Below, in pieces: positions 55,847 through 64,000 of a DNA stretch of 64,000 bases. Source of the stretch: Nitrosophilus kaiyonis (lineage in GTDB: Bacteria > Campylobacterota > Campylobacteria > Campylobacterales > Nitratiruptoraceae); the NCBI RefSeq assembly GCF_027943725.1, contig NZ_AP025696.1, positions 1,217,501 through 1,281,500 of the forward strand, given 5' to 3'. The position numbers and the translations under genes were made by a program. A model generated the notes under the pieces. That model worked only from the letters and a program-made list of their open reading frames with translations, made no database searches and was not told where the DNA came from. How positions within the stretch are numbered: the first letter of the stretch is position 1; every line of letters begins with the position of its first letter.

Positions 55847-55895
55847 CCAAATTACTAATTCACAATTCCTAATTACTATTTACTATTTACAAATT
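55847..55895 (+). repeat. Heptameric array upstream of hrcA (copy E)
   Basis: Seven perfectly phased 7-bp units: CCAAATT, ACTAATT, CACAATT, CCTAATT, ACTATTT, ACTATTT, ACAAATT. It lies between the rpsO terminator and the hrcA promoter. Remaining bases 55768-55846 and 55896-55924 show nothing I can name. Confidence 0.65.
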
Positions 55896-55924
55896 ATCAT
55901 CTTATATTTTTTCTATAATAAAAC

Positions 55925-55954
55925 TTGACAATAATACACTCAATTTTATATAAT
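55925..55954 (+). promoter_or_regulatory. Sigma70-type promoter of hrcA-grpE-dnaK
   Basis: TTGACA (55925-55930) and TATAAT (55949-55954), both full consensus, with an 18-bp spacer. Start of transcription would be near 55961, inside the CIRCE-like operator. Confidence 0.7.
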
Positions 55955-55958
55955 ACAT

Positions 55959-55985
55959 TCAGCAAATAAAATATATGAGTGCTAA
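55959..55985 (+). promoter_or_regulatory. CIRCE-like HrcA operator with one degenerate arm
   Basis: Right arm GAGTGCTAA (55977-55985) is a perfect CIRCE half-site. Exactly nine bases upstream lies TCAGCAAAT (55959-55967), matching the left arm TTAGCACTC at five of nine positions. It covers the predicted transcription start. HrcA binding here would repress the operon. Confidence 0.6.
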
Positions 55986-55996
55986 AAGAGAATAAA

Positions 55997-56794
55997 ATGA
56001 TTGATAAAAAAGTTCTAATTTTAGAAACTATTATAAAAGAGTATATAAAAAATCCAACGCCTGTTAGTTCAAAACATTTACAATCTAAATTAAATATAAA
56101 AATATCTTCAGCAACTATAAGAAACTATTTTAAAAAAATGGTAGAAGAGGGTGAATTAGAACAGCTGCATATAAGTAGCGGCCGAATTCCTGCAATTAAA
56201 ACTTTAAAAAATTACTGGAAAAATGTTTTAAAAGATAAAAAAGATTTAAAAATAGAAAATTCTTCTAATATTAAAGAGTCAACTAAAAAATTTAATATTT
56301 TTTGTGAGTATAAGTTTTATGAGCCAAATAGATTAAAAAGTGTTATTAATTTTAAAGATAGATTTATTATATTGGAATTTGAAAATAGTGAATTTATTAT
56401 AGAGTATAATGAGCCAATATATAGATTTTTTAAAGAGTTTTTGGGAAATGAGGTATCTGATCTTGTAAAGATATGTAGACAAATTGGATTAACTACTCTA
56501 TCTAAAAAGTTAAATGCAGTATCAAACGAAGACATAATATCTGAAGGGATAGAAGAACTTTTGGATATTGTGGCAAAAAATAGAGAATGGGGCAATAAAA
56601 ATATAAAAGCTATTTTAGATGGAATAATACTTGATGATTTAAAGCCTGGAATATATTTTGAAGAGGTCGTTCCAACTGGTTATCTTGCATATAATACAAA
56701 CGCCCAAATAGAGAAAAAAGATGCAAAAATGCTTTGTATAGGTCATTTATCAAGAGATTATGAAAAATTTTTTAATAATTTAACAAAGGAGTAG
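55997..56794 (+). CDS. hrcA: Heat-inducible transcription repressor HrcA
   Basis: 265 residues, shorter than the Gram-positive form (about 340), as in other Campylobacterota. Winged-helix start MIDKKVLILETIIKEYIKNPTPVSSKHLQSKL, SSATIRNYFKKMVEEGELEQLH and SGRIPAIKTLKNYW; the GAF-like and dimerisation parts are reduced. Represses hrcA-grpE-dnaK by binding CIRCE. ATG 55997 with AAGAGAATAA is preferred over the in-frame GTG at 55979, which lies in the operator. Stop is 3 bp before grpE. Confidence 0.9.
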   Translation: MIDKKVLILETIIKEYIKNPTPVSSKHLQSKLNIKISSATIRNYFKKMVEEGELEQLHISSGRIPAIKTLKNYWKNVLKDKKDLKIENSSNIKESTKKFNIFCEYKFYEPNRLKSVINFKDRFIILEFENSEFIIEYNEPIYRFFKEFLGNEVSDLVKICRQIGLTTLSKKLNAVSNEDIISEGIEELLDIVAKNREWGNKNIKAILDGIILDDLKPGIYFEEVVPTGYLAYNTNAQIEKKDAKMLCIGHLSRDYEKFFNNLTKE

Positions 56795-56797
56795 AAA

Positions 56798-57343
56798 ATG
56801 GCAGAAGAGAAAAAAAATATACAAGAGGAAAACGTAGAAAAAGCTAAAGAAGTTGAAGTAGAAAATAAAGAGAAACCCTCTAAATTAGAAGAGTTAAAAG
56901 AAAAATTAAAAGAGTGTGAAGATAGATATGTTAGAGTTCATGCAGATTTTGAAAATAGTAAAAAAAGGCTTGAGAAGGAAAAGATTCAAGCAATTGAATA
57001 TGCTTTAGAGAAATTTGCTCAAGACCTTTTGCCAGCACTTGATAGTCTTGATATGGCATTAGCTGCTGTAAATCAAGAGAATTTAAAAGCTGAGGAGGCT
57101 GTTGAAAAACTAAAAGAGGGTATAAAACTTACAATTGAGCAATTCATTAAAGCTTTTAATAAACATGGAATTGAGGTTATAGAAATAGAAGAGGGAAGCG
57201 AATTCAACCCTCATCTTCATGAAGCCCTCTTACAAGTAGATGATGCTGGGAAGAAAGCTGGAGAAATAGTTCAAGTTATTCAAAAAGGTTATAAATATAA
57301 AGAGAGAGTACTTAGGCCAGCTAAAGTAAGTGTGGCTAAATAG
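56798..57343 (+). CDS. grpE: Nucleotide exchange factor GrpE
   Basis: 181 residues. Charged coiled-coil N-terminus (EEKKNIQEENVEKAKEVEVE), then YVRVHADFENSKKRLEKEK, LLPALDSLDMALAAV and the beta-domain signature GIEVIEIEEGSEFNPHLHEA, KGYKYKERVLRPAKVSV. Dimeric ADP-release factor for DnaK. AAAGGAGTAGAAA Shine-Dalgarno shortly after the hrcA end. Middle gene of hrcA-grpE-dnaK. Confidence 0.96.
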   Translation: MAEEKKNIQEENVEKAKEVEVENKEKPSKLEELKEKLKECEDRYVRVHADFENSKKRLEKEKIQAIEYALEKFAQDLLPALDSLDMALAAVNQENLKAEEAVEKLKEGIKLTIEQFIKAFNKHGIEVIEIEEGSEFNPHLHEALLQVDDAGKKAGEIVQVIQKGYKYKERVLRPAKVSVAK

Positions 57344-57347
57344 TTTT

Positions 57348-57361
57348 GCTACTAAAGTAGC
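57348..57361 (+). other. Hairpin between grpE and dnaK
   Basis: GCTACT (57348-57353) and AGTAGC (57356-57361) with flanking TTTT/AAAA give an extended stem 4 bp after the grpE stop. No T run follows, so it is more likely an mRNA processing or stabilising element than a terminator. Confidence 0.4.
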
Positions 57362-57418
57362 AGAAAAGTTTAGTCAATTTAGTTAAAATTTTAAAAAATA
57401 TAAATAAGGAGAAAAAAA

Positions 57419-59317
57419 ATGGGAAAAGTTTTAGGTATAGATTTAGGTACAACAAACTCATGTATGGCAATTTATGAAGGAAAAGAAGCAAAAGTTATTC
57501 CAAATAAAGAGGGTAAAAATACAACTCCATCTGTTGTTGCTTTTACAGATAAAGGAGAAGTTTTAGTTGGTGATCCAGCTAAAAGACAGATGGTAACAAA
57601 CCCAACAAGAACTATATATTCAGTTAAAAGAATTATGGGTTTAATGTGTAATGAAGAAAAGGCTAAAGAAGCAGAAAAAAGACTTCCATATAAAATTGTT
57701 GATAGAAATGGAGCATGTGCAGTTGAAGTAGAAGGAAAAGTTTATACTCCACAAGAGATTAGCTCTAAAATTTTGATGAAATTAAAAGCTGATGCAGAAA
57801 GTTATCTAGGTGAAGAGATAACTGAAGCTGTTATTACTGTTCCTGCTTACTTTAATGATGCTCAAAGAAAAGCTACTAAAGAGGCTGGAATCATTGCTGG
57901 ACTTAATGTTTTAAGAATTATAAATGAGCCAACAAGTGCAGCTTTAGCATATGGACTTGATAAAAAAGAGGCAGAAAAAATAGTAGTATATGACCTTGGC
58001 GGTGGTACATTTGATGTTACTATTCTTGAAACTGGTGATAATGTTGTTGAAGTTTTAGCAACTGGTGGTGATGCATTTTTAGGTGGAGATGATTTTGATA
58101 ATAGAATAATTGATTGGTTAGTTGAAGAGTTCAAAGCTGAAACTGGAATCGATTTAAAACAAGATGTTATGGCTCTTCAAAGATTGAAAGAGGCAGCAGA
58201 AAATGCAAAAAAAGAGCTTTCAAGTGCAACAGAAACTGAAATAAATTTACCATTTATTACAGCAGATCAAACTGGGCCAAAACACCTTGTTAAAAAATTA
58301 ACAAGAGCTAAATTTGAAGGAATGATAGAGGATTTAGTAAATAAAACCATTACAAAATGTGAAGAGGTTCTTAAAGATTCTGGACTATCAAAAAATGAAG
58401 TTAATGAAGTTGTTATGGTTGGAGGATCAACAAGAATTCCTCTTGTTCAACAAAAAGTTAAAGAATTTTTTGGCAAAGAGTTAAATAAATCTGTAAACCC
58501 AGATGAGGTTGTTGCTGTTGGTGCAGCAATTCAAGGAGCTGTACTTAAAGGTGAAGTAAAAGATGTATTGCTTCTTGATGTTGTTCCACTTAGCCTTGGA
58601 ATTGAAACACTTGGCGGAGTAATGACAAAACTTATTGAAAAAGGTACAACTATACCAACTAAGAAAACACAAATATTTAGTACAGCTGAAGATAATCAGC
58701 CAGCAGTTACTATACATGTATTGCAAGGTGAAAGAGAACTTGCAAAAGATAATAAATCTCTTGGTACATTTACACTTGAAGGTATTCCACCAGCCCCAAG
58801 AGGAGTACCACAAATTGAAGTAACTTTTGATATTGATGCAAATGGTATCTTAACTGTTACAGCTAAAGATAAAGCGACAGGTAAAGAGCAACAAATCAAA
58901 ATCACTGGAACAAGTGGTTTAAGTGAAGAAGAGATTGAAAGAATGGTAAAAGAGGCTGAAGCTCATAAAGAAGAAGATAGAAAAAGAAGAGAGTTGATTG
59001 AAGCAAAAAATCAAGCTGATGCACTAGCTTATCAAACAGAAAAAAGCTTAAAAGAGGCTGGTGATGCAATTAGTGCAGATGAGAAAGCTCAAATAGAAAA
59101 AGCACTAAATGAGCTTAAAGAAGCGTTAAAAGATGAAAATGTAACAAAAGAGCAAATTGAAGCAAAAGTACAAGCTTTAACTCAAGTTAGTCATAAACTT
59201 GCAGAAGCTATGTATAAAAAAGAGCAAAGTCAAGCTCAAGGCGGAGCACAAGCAGGAGCAGGCGAAAGTAAAAAAGGTGGCGGCGAAGAAGACGTAATTG
59301 ACGCTGAAGTTGAATAA
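57419..59317 (+). CDS. dnaK: Chaperone DnaK (Hsp70)
   Basis: 632 residues. ATPase domain with [43 protein letters not shown] and [15 protein letters not shown]; linker [13 protein letters not shown]; substrate-binding domain; disordered Gly/Ala/Gln tail ending [10 protein letters not shown], the usual cochaperone-contact tip. Third gene of the HrcA-controlled operon; dnaJ is not adjacent. Followed by a GC hairpin. Confidence 0.98.
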   Translation: MGKVLGIDLGTTNSCMAIYEGKEAKVIPNKEGKNTTPSVVAFTDKGEVLVGDPAKRQMVTNPTRTIYSVKRIMGLMCNEEKAKEAEKRLPYKIVDRNGACAVEVEGKVYTPQEISSKILMKLKADAESYLGEEITEAVITVPAYFNDAQRKATKEAGIIAGLNVLRIINEPTSAALAYGLDKKEAEKIVVYDLGGGTFDVTILETGDNVVEVLATGGDAFLGGDDFDNRIIDWLVEEFKAETGIDLKQDVMALQRLKEAAENAKKELSSATETEINLPFITADQTGPKHLVKKLTRAKFEGMIEDLVNKTITKCEEVLKDSGLSKNEVNEVVMVGGSTRIPLVQQKVKEFFGKELNKSVNPDEVVAVGAAIQGAVLKGEVKDVLLLDVVPLSLGIETLGGVMTKLIEKGTTIPTKKTQIFSTAEDNQPAVTIHVLQGERELAKDNKSLGTFTLEGIPPAPRGVPQIEVTFDIDANGILTVTAKDKATGKEQQIKITGTSGLSEEEIERMVKEAEAHKEEDRKRRELIEAKNQADALAYQTEKSLKEAGDAISADEKAQIEKALNELKEALKDENVTKEQIEAKVQALTQVSHKLAEAMYKKEQSQAQGGAQAGAGESKKGGGEEDVIDAEVE

Positions 59318-59320
59318 AAA

Positions 59321-59340
59321 TTGCGGGTTTTTACCCGCAA
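59321..59340 (+). terminator. GC hairpin after dnaK
   Basis: TTGCGGG (59321-59327) and CCCGCAA (59334-59340) form a perfect 7-bp stem with loop TTTTTA, 3 bp after the dnaK stop. No T tail on the plus strand, so termination may be incomplete. Confidence 0.5.
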
Positions 59341-59356
59341 TACAAAGTAATAAAAT

Positions 59357-59854
59357 ATGCCAAAATTATCACATCCTTTTAAACCAATAATTGATAAAAA
59401 CTCTAAAATTTTAATACTTGGCTCTTTTCCAAGCCAAGACTCATTTAAAAACTCTTTCTATTATGGTCATAAATTTAATCAATTTTGGAAACTAATATCT
59501 GCAATTTTTGAAGAGAATGAGCCAAAAACAGTAGAGGAGAAGATATCCTTTTTAAAAAATCATCATATTGCTCTTTGGGATATGGCAAAAGAGTGTAGAA
59601 GAGTAAACTCTTCTGATAGTAATCTAAAAGAGATAAAAGTAAATGATATAGAGTCTTTAGTAAAAGAGTATCCAAATATAAAGGCAATATTTTTTACTGG
59701 AAGATTAGCTCAAAAACTATATGAAAAACACTTTTCTCACCTAAATATTCCTACATATTATCTTCCTTCACCATCTCCAGCATATAGAAAGATGAGTTTT
59801 GAAGAGAAACTTAAAAAATGGGAAATTATTAAAGATATATTAAATAAAAGATAG
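59357..59854 (+). CDS. DNA-deoxyinosine (hypoxanthine) glycosylase, UDG family 6-like
   Basis: 165 residues of the uracil-DNA glycosylase superfamily. ILILGSFPSQDSFKNSFYYG (motif 1 region), KFNQFWKLIS, LWDMAKECRRVNSSD and the C-terminal YYLPSPSPAYRKMSF. The GSFPS..S..YYG..NQFW pattern fits the hypoxanthine-DNA glycosylase group rather than the mismatch-uracil group. Removes deaminated adenine. It starts 16 bp after the dnaK hairpin. Confidence 0.8.
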   Translation: MPKLSHPFKPIIDKNSKILILGSFPSQDSFKNSFYYGHKFNQFWKLISAIFEENEPKTVEEKISFLKNHHIALWDMAKECRRVNSSDSNLKEIKVNDIESLVKEYPNIKAIFFTGRLAQKLYEKHFSHLNIPTYYLPSPSPAYRKMSFEEKLKKWEIIKDILNKR

Positions 59855-60172
59855 TTAATAGTGACTTGCAATAAAACCTAAAATAAAAAAAGCTAAAATT
59901 GTAATAATTGGTAAAAAAACATAAAATATTTTATCTACCTTTTTAAAAAGATATAGATAATAATATATCCAGCTAAAAAGAAGTAAAATTATATGAGTTA
60001 AAAAGAGTGGAAAGTATATCCACTCATATTTGCTAAAAATTGTTGCAAAAACTAAAAAAATTAACATAAAAATATCTAAAAAAAATTTCTTTTTATCACC
60101 TTCAAAATCTTTATAGATTTTATAAAATGTTATTAAAAATACTAACGCCAAAAAAATTGCAAATTTAACCAT
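59855..60172 (-). CDS. Small multi-span membrane protein
   Basis: 105 residues with four hydrophobic segments (about 1-17, 32-50, 52-73 and 83-103), loops rich in Lys and Tyr. No recognised family. Its start overlaps the msrA stop by 8 bp, and its stop codon abuts the end of the convergent glycosylase gene. Confidence 0.6.
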   Translation of the reverse strand: MVKFAIFLALVFLITFYKIYKDFEGDKKKFFLDIFMLIFLVFATIFSKYEWIYFPLFLTHIILLLFSWIYYYLYLFKKVDKIFYVFLPIITILAFFILGFIASHY

Positions 60173-60692
60173 TTAAGTACTCTTTAAAATCTTTTTTAAA
60201 TTTTTCTATTTTTGGTGAAATTACAACCTGGCAATAGCCTTGATATGGATGATTATCATAGTAGTTTTGATGATAATCTTCTGCTTTATAAAAAGCTTTA
60301 AGTGGCTCAATTCTTGTTACTATTTTATTATTGAATATTGGATTTAATTTTTTGATCATCTCTTTTGCAATCTCTTCTTGCTTTTCATTAAGTGGAAAAA
60401 TAACGCTTCTATATTGTGTTCCAATATCTGCGCCTTGACGATTTAGCTGAGTTGGGTCATGTATAGAAAAGAAAATTTCTAAAATATCTTTATAGCTTAT
60501 TTTCTCATTATCAAATCTGATTTTAACTACTTCTACGTGGCCAGTTGCTCCGCTGCAAACCTGCTCATATGTCGGATTTTCTCTTTTGCCACCGCAGTAA
60601 CCGCTTTCTACTTCAATTACTCCTTTAACTCTTTTAAATATAGCTTCTAAACACCAAAAGCATCCTCCGCCAACTATCGCTTCTTCAATCAT
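60165..60692 (-). CDS. msrA: Peptide methionine-S-sulfoxide reductase MsrA
   Basis: 175 residues. [19 protein letters not shown] puts the catalytic cysteine at C11 of [36 protein letters not shown] and [18 protein letters not shown] (recycling region) are all standard. Repairs oxidised methionine in the cytosol. ATGA overlap with the upstream YyaL-like gene links the two. Confidence 0.96.
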   Translation of the reverse strand: MIEEAIVGGGCFWCLEAIFKRVKGVIEVESGYCGGKRENPTYEQVCSGATGHVEVVKIRFDNEKISYKDILEIFFSIHDPTQLNRQGADIGTQYRSVIFPLNEKQEEIAKEMIKKLNPIFNNKIVTRIEPLKAFYKAEDYHQNYYDNHPYQGYCQVVISPKIEKFKKDFKEYLNG

Positions 60693-62614
60693 TTTAACTC
60701 CTGAAATTTTTCAAGTATTTTTTCACAATCTTCACTTTCAAAAAAACAGCTCAAAGAGTTACAAAGCATATATTTTTTATTGACATCTTCTTTTAAATTT
60801 ATAAAAGGGTAGAAAAAATCTATCTTTTTAGAGCATTTTATAAGATTTTCTTTATTGGATTTTATTAAAAAATCATCTTTTAAAAATCTTATTATATCCT
60901 CTACAAATAAAGAGCAGTATGGAAGATATTTGTATATCTTTTCACTATAATATTCCAATGTCAAAAATGAAAATTTTTTATATTTTTCATCAAATATATT
61001 TCCAAGAGTAAGCATCGCTGATACTATAGTTGCTGCACTACTTGGATAAGTTGCATCAGTATAATCAGCTTCATTTTTAAATTCTCCTTTACTAAAATAC
61101 CATTTTCCCTCTTCCCAAAAATCTATCAATGCATAGTTTATAAGTTTCACACTTAAAGCCAAATACTCTTCATTTAAAGTTGTTTTATATCCTTGTAACA
61201 ATGCTATTGCTAAATATGCATAATCTTCTAAAAAAGCTTCAATTTTTGGCTCTTTGTCTATCAATGTTACATGATAAAGCTTATCATTAATATAGAGTCT
61301 ATTTAAAAGATTTTTTATACCTTCTTGAGCAAATTCAAAATATCTATTATCAATCCTTGAAGCAATAAAAAGAGTTTCAATCATCATAGCATTCCAAGAA
61401 GTGATAATCTTTTTATCAATAAATGGGTAGACTCTATCTTTTCTTATATCTTTTAATATTTTAAAAACTCTTGATTTTTCTTTAAAATCGCATAAATCTT
61501 CAACTCTTACAATATTTTTACCTTCAAAATTTCCTTTTTTTGTTATTGATAATTTGTTTAAAATCTCTTTTATCTCCTTGTCGTTAAATCCGTCCTCTTT
61601 TAATTTTTCATAAATCTCATCATAGCTATATATAAAATATTTTCCCTCTTCTCCTTCACTATCTGCATCACTTGCAGAGTAAAAAAGATAGTTTTGGCTC
61701 ATAAAATCGCACATAAAATCGAGTATCTCAAAAGCAATATTTTTATAAAATTCATCTTTACTTGCAAAATAGGCATTAAGATAACTTCTTGCAATTAGTG
61801 CATTGTCATATGCCATCTTTTCAAAATGTGGGACCAACCACTTCTCATCAACGCTATATCTATAAAATCCTCCATCTATTAAATCTCTAATGCCACCTTT
61901 TGCCATATTTTTTAGTGTATTTGATGCCATATCCCATGCAACACTATTATAAGTTAATTGATATATCTTAATTAATGTATTTATGATTGATGTTTGAGGA
62001 AATTTTGGTTTTGAGCTAAATCCTCCATGAACAGGATCATATATTGCTTTTATATTTTTTATATATTTTTCTATGATATTCATATCAAACTTAACTGCTT
62101 TTTTAGGTTCATTTGGACTTTTCATATATTTATCAATCTCTTTTGCCTGATTTAAAATATCTTCTGGTTTTTTCTTCCATAATTCAGCTATCTTTTGTAT
62201 TAACTGCATAAATCCTAACATGTTATATTTAGGCTCAGGAGGTATATAAGTTCCTGCAAAAAACGGCTTTTTATCAGGAGTCATAAATATTGAAAGTGGC
62301 CATCCTCCTGGTCTTTGGTTTAAAAGTTGATATACCTCTTGATAATATTTATCAATATCTGGTCTTTCTTCTTTATCAACTTTTATAGAGATAAAATGCT
62401 CATTTAAAAATTTTGCTATTTTTTCATTTTCAAAAACCTCTTTTTCCATTACATGGCACCAGTGACAACTACTATATCCAATAGATAAAAAAATAAGCTT
62501 TTTTTCCTTTTTTGCTCTCTCAAAAGCTTTATCACACCAAGGATACCAATCAACAGGATTGTTTGCATGCTGTTTTAGATATGGTGAATCTTCATTAATA
62601 AGTCTATTTGGCAT
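60689..62614 (-). CDS. Cytosolic YyaL/DUF255 thioredoxin-fold protein (copy 2)
   Basis: 641 residues, no signal peptide. [97 protein letters not shown] and [12 protein letters not shown] parallel the exported copy at 48930-50999. The CHWC pair is kept in both. Coupled by four bp to msrA, which suggests a role in thiol or oxidative damage repair in the cytosol. Confidence 0.88.
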   Translation of the reverse strand: MPNRLINEDSPYLKQHANNPVDWYPWCDKAFERAKKEKKLIFLSIGYSSCHWCHVMEKEVFENEKIAKFLNEHFISIKVDKEERPDIDKYYQEVYQLLNQRPGGWPLSIFMTPDKKPFFAGTYIPPEPKYNMLGFMQLIQKIAELWKKKPEDILNQAKEIDKYMKSPNEPKKAVKFDMNIIEKYIKNIKAIYDPVHGGFSSKPKFPQTSIINTLIKIYQLTYNSVAWDMASNTLKNMAKGGIRDLIDGGFYRYSVDEKWLVPHFEKMAYDNALIARSYLNAYFASKDEFYKNIAFEILDFMCDFMSQNYLFYSASDADSEGEEGKYFIYSYDEIYEKLKEDGFNDKEIKEILNKLSITKKGNFEGKNIVRVEDLCDFKEKSRVFKILKDIRKDRVYPFIDKKIITSWNAMMIETLFIASRIDNRYFEFAQEGIKNLLNRLYINDKLYHVTLIDKEPKIEAFLEDYAYLAIALLQGYKTTLNEEYLALSVKLINYALIDFWEEGKWYFSKGEFKNEADYTDATYPSSAATIVSAMLTLGNIFDEKYKKFSFLTLEYYSEKIYKYLPYCSLFVEDIIRFLKDDFLIKSNKENLIKCSKKIDFFYPFINLKEDVNKKYMLCNSLSCFFESEDCEKILEKFQELK

Positions 62615-62756
62615 AGATTTCCTTTTGTTTTTAATACATAGCCTAAAGTAATTTTAGTTAAAATATAATTAATAAAGAGATATAGTAATTTTTTCCATAT
62701 AATAAATAAAGAAATAGATAGTAATATAAAAAAAAATTATATAAGGAGTTTATTTA

Positions 62757-64000
62757 ATGAAAAAATATCTCATAATTTTTACTATTTTTATCTCCTATCT
62801 TTTTGCTTTTGGTTCTTTTGAAATGAATCAAAAAATTTTAGAGCCAAATGAAGCTTTTAAGCCAAGTATGAAAATAAAAAAGGATGGATTAGAATTTAAA
62901 ATTGATTTAGCAGAAGGAATTGATGTATATAAGGATAAAATAAAGTTAAAATTGATTTCTCCTCAAAAAAAAGATATTCCTTTATCACTTCCTCCGGCAA
63001 AAGAAGAAAATGGTGAAAAACTATATTATAAAAATGTTACATTTTTTGTTCCCTTTAAAGATTTGCCAATAGGAGAGATAAAACTTGAACTTCATTATCA
63101 AGGATGTTCAAAAGCAGGGCTTTGTTATCCTCCTTTAAAAAAAGAGTTTATTGTAAATGTTCCAAAGATAAAAAAAGAGAAAAAAGTTACAAAAAAATTT
63201 ACAAGTGAAGAAGAGAGTATTGCTTCAACTTTAAAGCATAAAAATATTTTTATAATACTTTTAACATTTTTTGGATTTGGCCTTTTACTTGCGTTGACTC
63301 CTTGTGTTTTTCCAATGATTCCAATTCTTTCATCTATTATTGTAGGGACAAAAAATATTACAGCTAAAAAAGCTTTTTTACTATCATTGGTATATGTTCT
63401 TTCTATGTCTGTAACATATACAATTGCTGGAGTTTTAGCTGGACTTTTTGGATCAAACCTTCAAGCAGCTTTTCAAAATCCTTGGATTATCTCAATTTTT
63501 GCTCTTATTTTTGTTGCATTGGCTTTGAGTATGTTTGGATTTTATGAGATAGGTCTTCCAGCTTCACTTCAAACAAAGCTGTCTAAAAAGAGTGATGAAG
63601 CATCACATAAAGGTGGTATTATTGGTACAGCAATTATGGGATTTTTATCTGCTTTGATAGTTGGACCTTGTGTTGCTCCTCCACTTGCTGGTGCTTTAAT
63701 TTATATTGGTCAAACAGGTGATGCCTTGCTTGGAGGAGCAGCTCTTTTTGCTTTAAGTCTTGGTATGGGAGCTCCTCTCTTATTGATTGGAACCGGAGCT
63801 GGTAAATTTATGCCAAAACCTGGAGCCTGGATGAGTGCTGTTTCAAAGGTTTTTGGCGTTATAATGCTTGGAGTTGCTATTTGGATGCTTGAAAGAGTTT
63901 TCCCTCCAATGATAACCATGATTTTATGGGCATCACTTTTTATAGGAAGTGCTGTTTATTTAAGAACATTTGAAAAAATTGAAGAAAATGCTCACTGGTT
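62757..64000 (+). CDS. dsbD: Thiol:disulfide interchange protein DsbD (partial, C-terminus off the window)
   Basis: Transfers electrons across the inner membrane from cytosolic thioredoxin to periplasmic thiol proteins. Visible 414 codons: signal peptide MKKYLIIFTIFISYLFA, alpha domain with the redox pair in YQGCSKAGLCYPP, then the eight-span beta domain with TPCVFPMIPIL and VGPCVAPPLAG as the two conserved membrane cysteines. The C-terminal thioredoxin-like gamma domain would lie past the edge. Divergent from the DUF255/msrA group, AAGGAG Shine-Dalgarno. Confidence 0.93.
   Translation, partial: MKKYLIIFTIFISYLFAFGSFEMNQKILEPNEAFKPSMKIKKDGLEFKIDLAEGIDVYKDKIKLKLISPQKKDIPLSLPPAKEENGEKLYYKNVTFFVPFKDLPIGEIKLELHYQGCSKAGLCYPPLKKEFIVNVPKIKKEKKVTKKFTSEEESIASTLKHKNIFIILLTFFGFGLLLALTPCVFPMIPILSSIIVGTKNITAKKAFLLSLVYVLSMSVTYTIAGVLAGLFGSNLQAAFQNPWIISIFALIFVALALSMFGFYEIGLPASLQTKLSKKSDEASHKGGIIGTAIMGFLSALIVGPCVAPPLAGALIYIGQTGDALLGGAALFALSLGMGAPLLLIGTGAGKFMPKPGAWMSAVSKVFGVIMLGVAIWMLERVFPPMITMILWASLFIGSAVYLRTFEKIEENAHW

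Noticed and set aside
57862-58905. Several antisense open frames within dnaK
   Set aside because: Long shadow frames come from codon bias in a highly expressed conserved gene; no start signals.

Overview
The window is a compact, AT-rich bacterial chromosome segment (G+C clearly low by eye) with short intergenic gaps, many 1-20 nt gene overlaps, strong Shine-Dalgarno sequences and frequent TTG starts. The gene content points to Campylobacterota (former Epsilonproteobacteria): hobA between lysC and holB, a desulforubrerythrin, the rnr-holA-rpsF-ssb-rpsR and cvpA-lysS-glyA orders, and a queA-tatC-tatB/hemW/rppH-lysC-hobA-holB-folP-ligA-tlyA-ribF-cmoA backbone that I remember from Campylobacter and Helicobacter genomes. 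Multihaem cytochromes, a cytochrome c peroxidase and rubrerythrin suggest an anaerobic or microaerobic respirer. I cannot place it below phylum with confidence.

Layout. 1-4.8 kb (minus): glyA (cut by the edge), lysS, cvpA, pilT, gatC. 4.9-10.6 kb (plus): a YfgM/BamB-like envelope pair, a small unknown, coaX, short-form hisG, a methyltransferase and a PilZ-HDOD-like protein. 10.6-14.8 kb (minus): rnr, holA, rpsF-ssb-rpsR. 14.9-24.3 kb (plus): ilvC, a YibQ-type deacetylase, a DASS transporter, dprA-glucosaminidase-metallohydrolase-HTH operon, a pentahaem cytochrome behind an FNR-type site, and a DegS-like protease. 24.3-30.6 kb: a peroxide/iron module (DpsL, desulforubrerythrin, Fur/PerR), xth, sixA, queA, tatCB. 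30.6-51.7 kb: the conserved hemW to cmoA backbone interrupted by accessory blocks (RlmI, DUF2238, a second metallohydrolase, a cytochrome peroxidase with a GGDEF-EAL protein, a PAS-GGDEF-EAL protein, an antiporter, an exported YyaL-like protein). 51.7-64 kb: a haem-sensor diguanylate cyclase, DHH phosphoesterase, Rrf2 regulator, rpsO, hrcA-grpE-dnaK, a family-6-like DNA glycosylase, msrA, a second YyaL-like protein and dsbD (cut by the edge).

The part that ordinary annotation does not explain is intergenic. At seven places the gaps are filled with degenerate tandem repeats of exact period 7 (types such as CCAATGA/CTAATGT), and at three of them these are preceded by arrays of period 8 (type GCAGTGAA/GTGGGATA). 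The arrays abut ribosome binding sites, carry dyad symmetry in some copies, and in one case appear to have supplied the last codons of rnr. Next to one of them (33482-33751) is a hairpin-rich island of much higher G+C than its surroundings, without a credible gene. No CRISPR array, IS element, rRNA or tRNA gene was found.

Functional themes: c-di-GMP signalling and surface motility (three GGDEF-type proteins, a PilZ-like protein, PilT); thiol/redox and peroxide handling (DsbD, MsrA, two YyaL-like thioredoxin-fold proteins, desulforubrerythrin, DpsL, PerR, cytochrome peroxidase); replication control (HobA, HolA, HolB, LigA); and heat-shock control through HrcA with an unusual CIRCE-like site.
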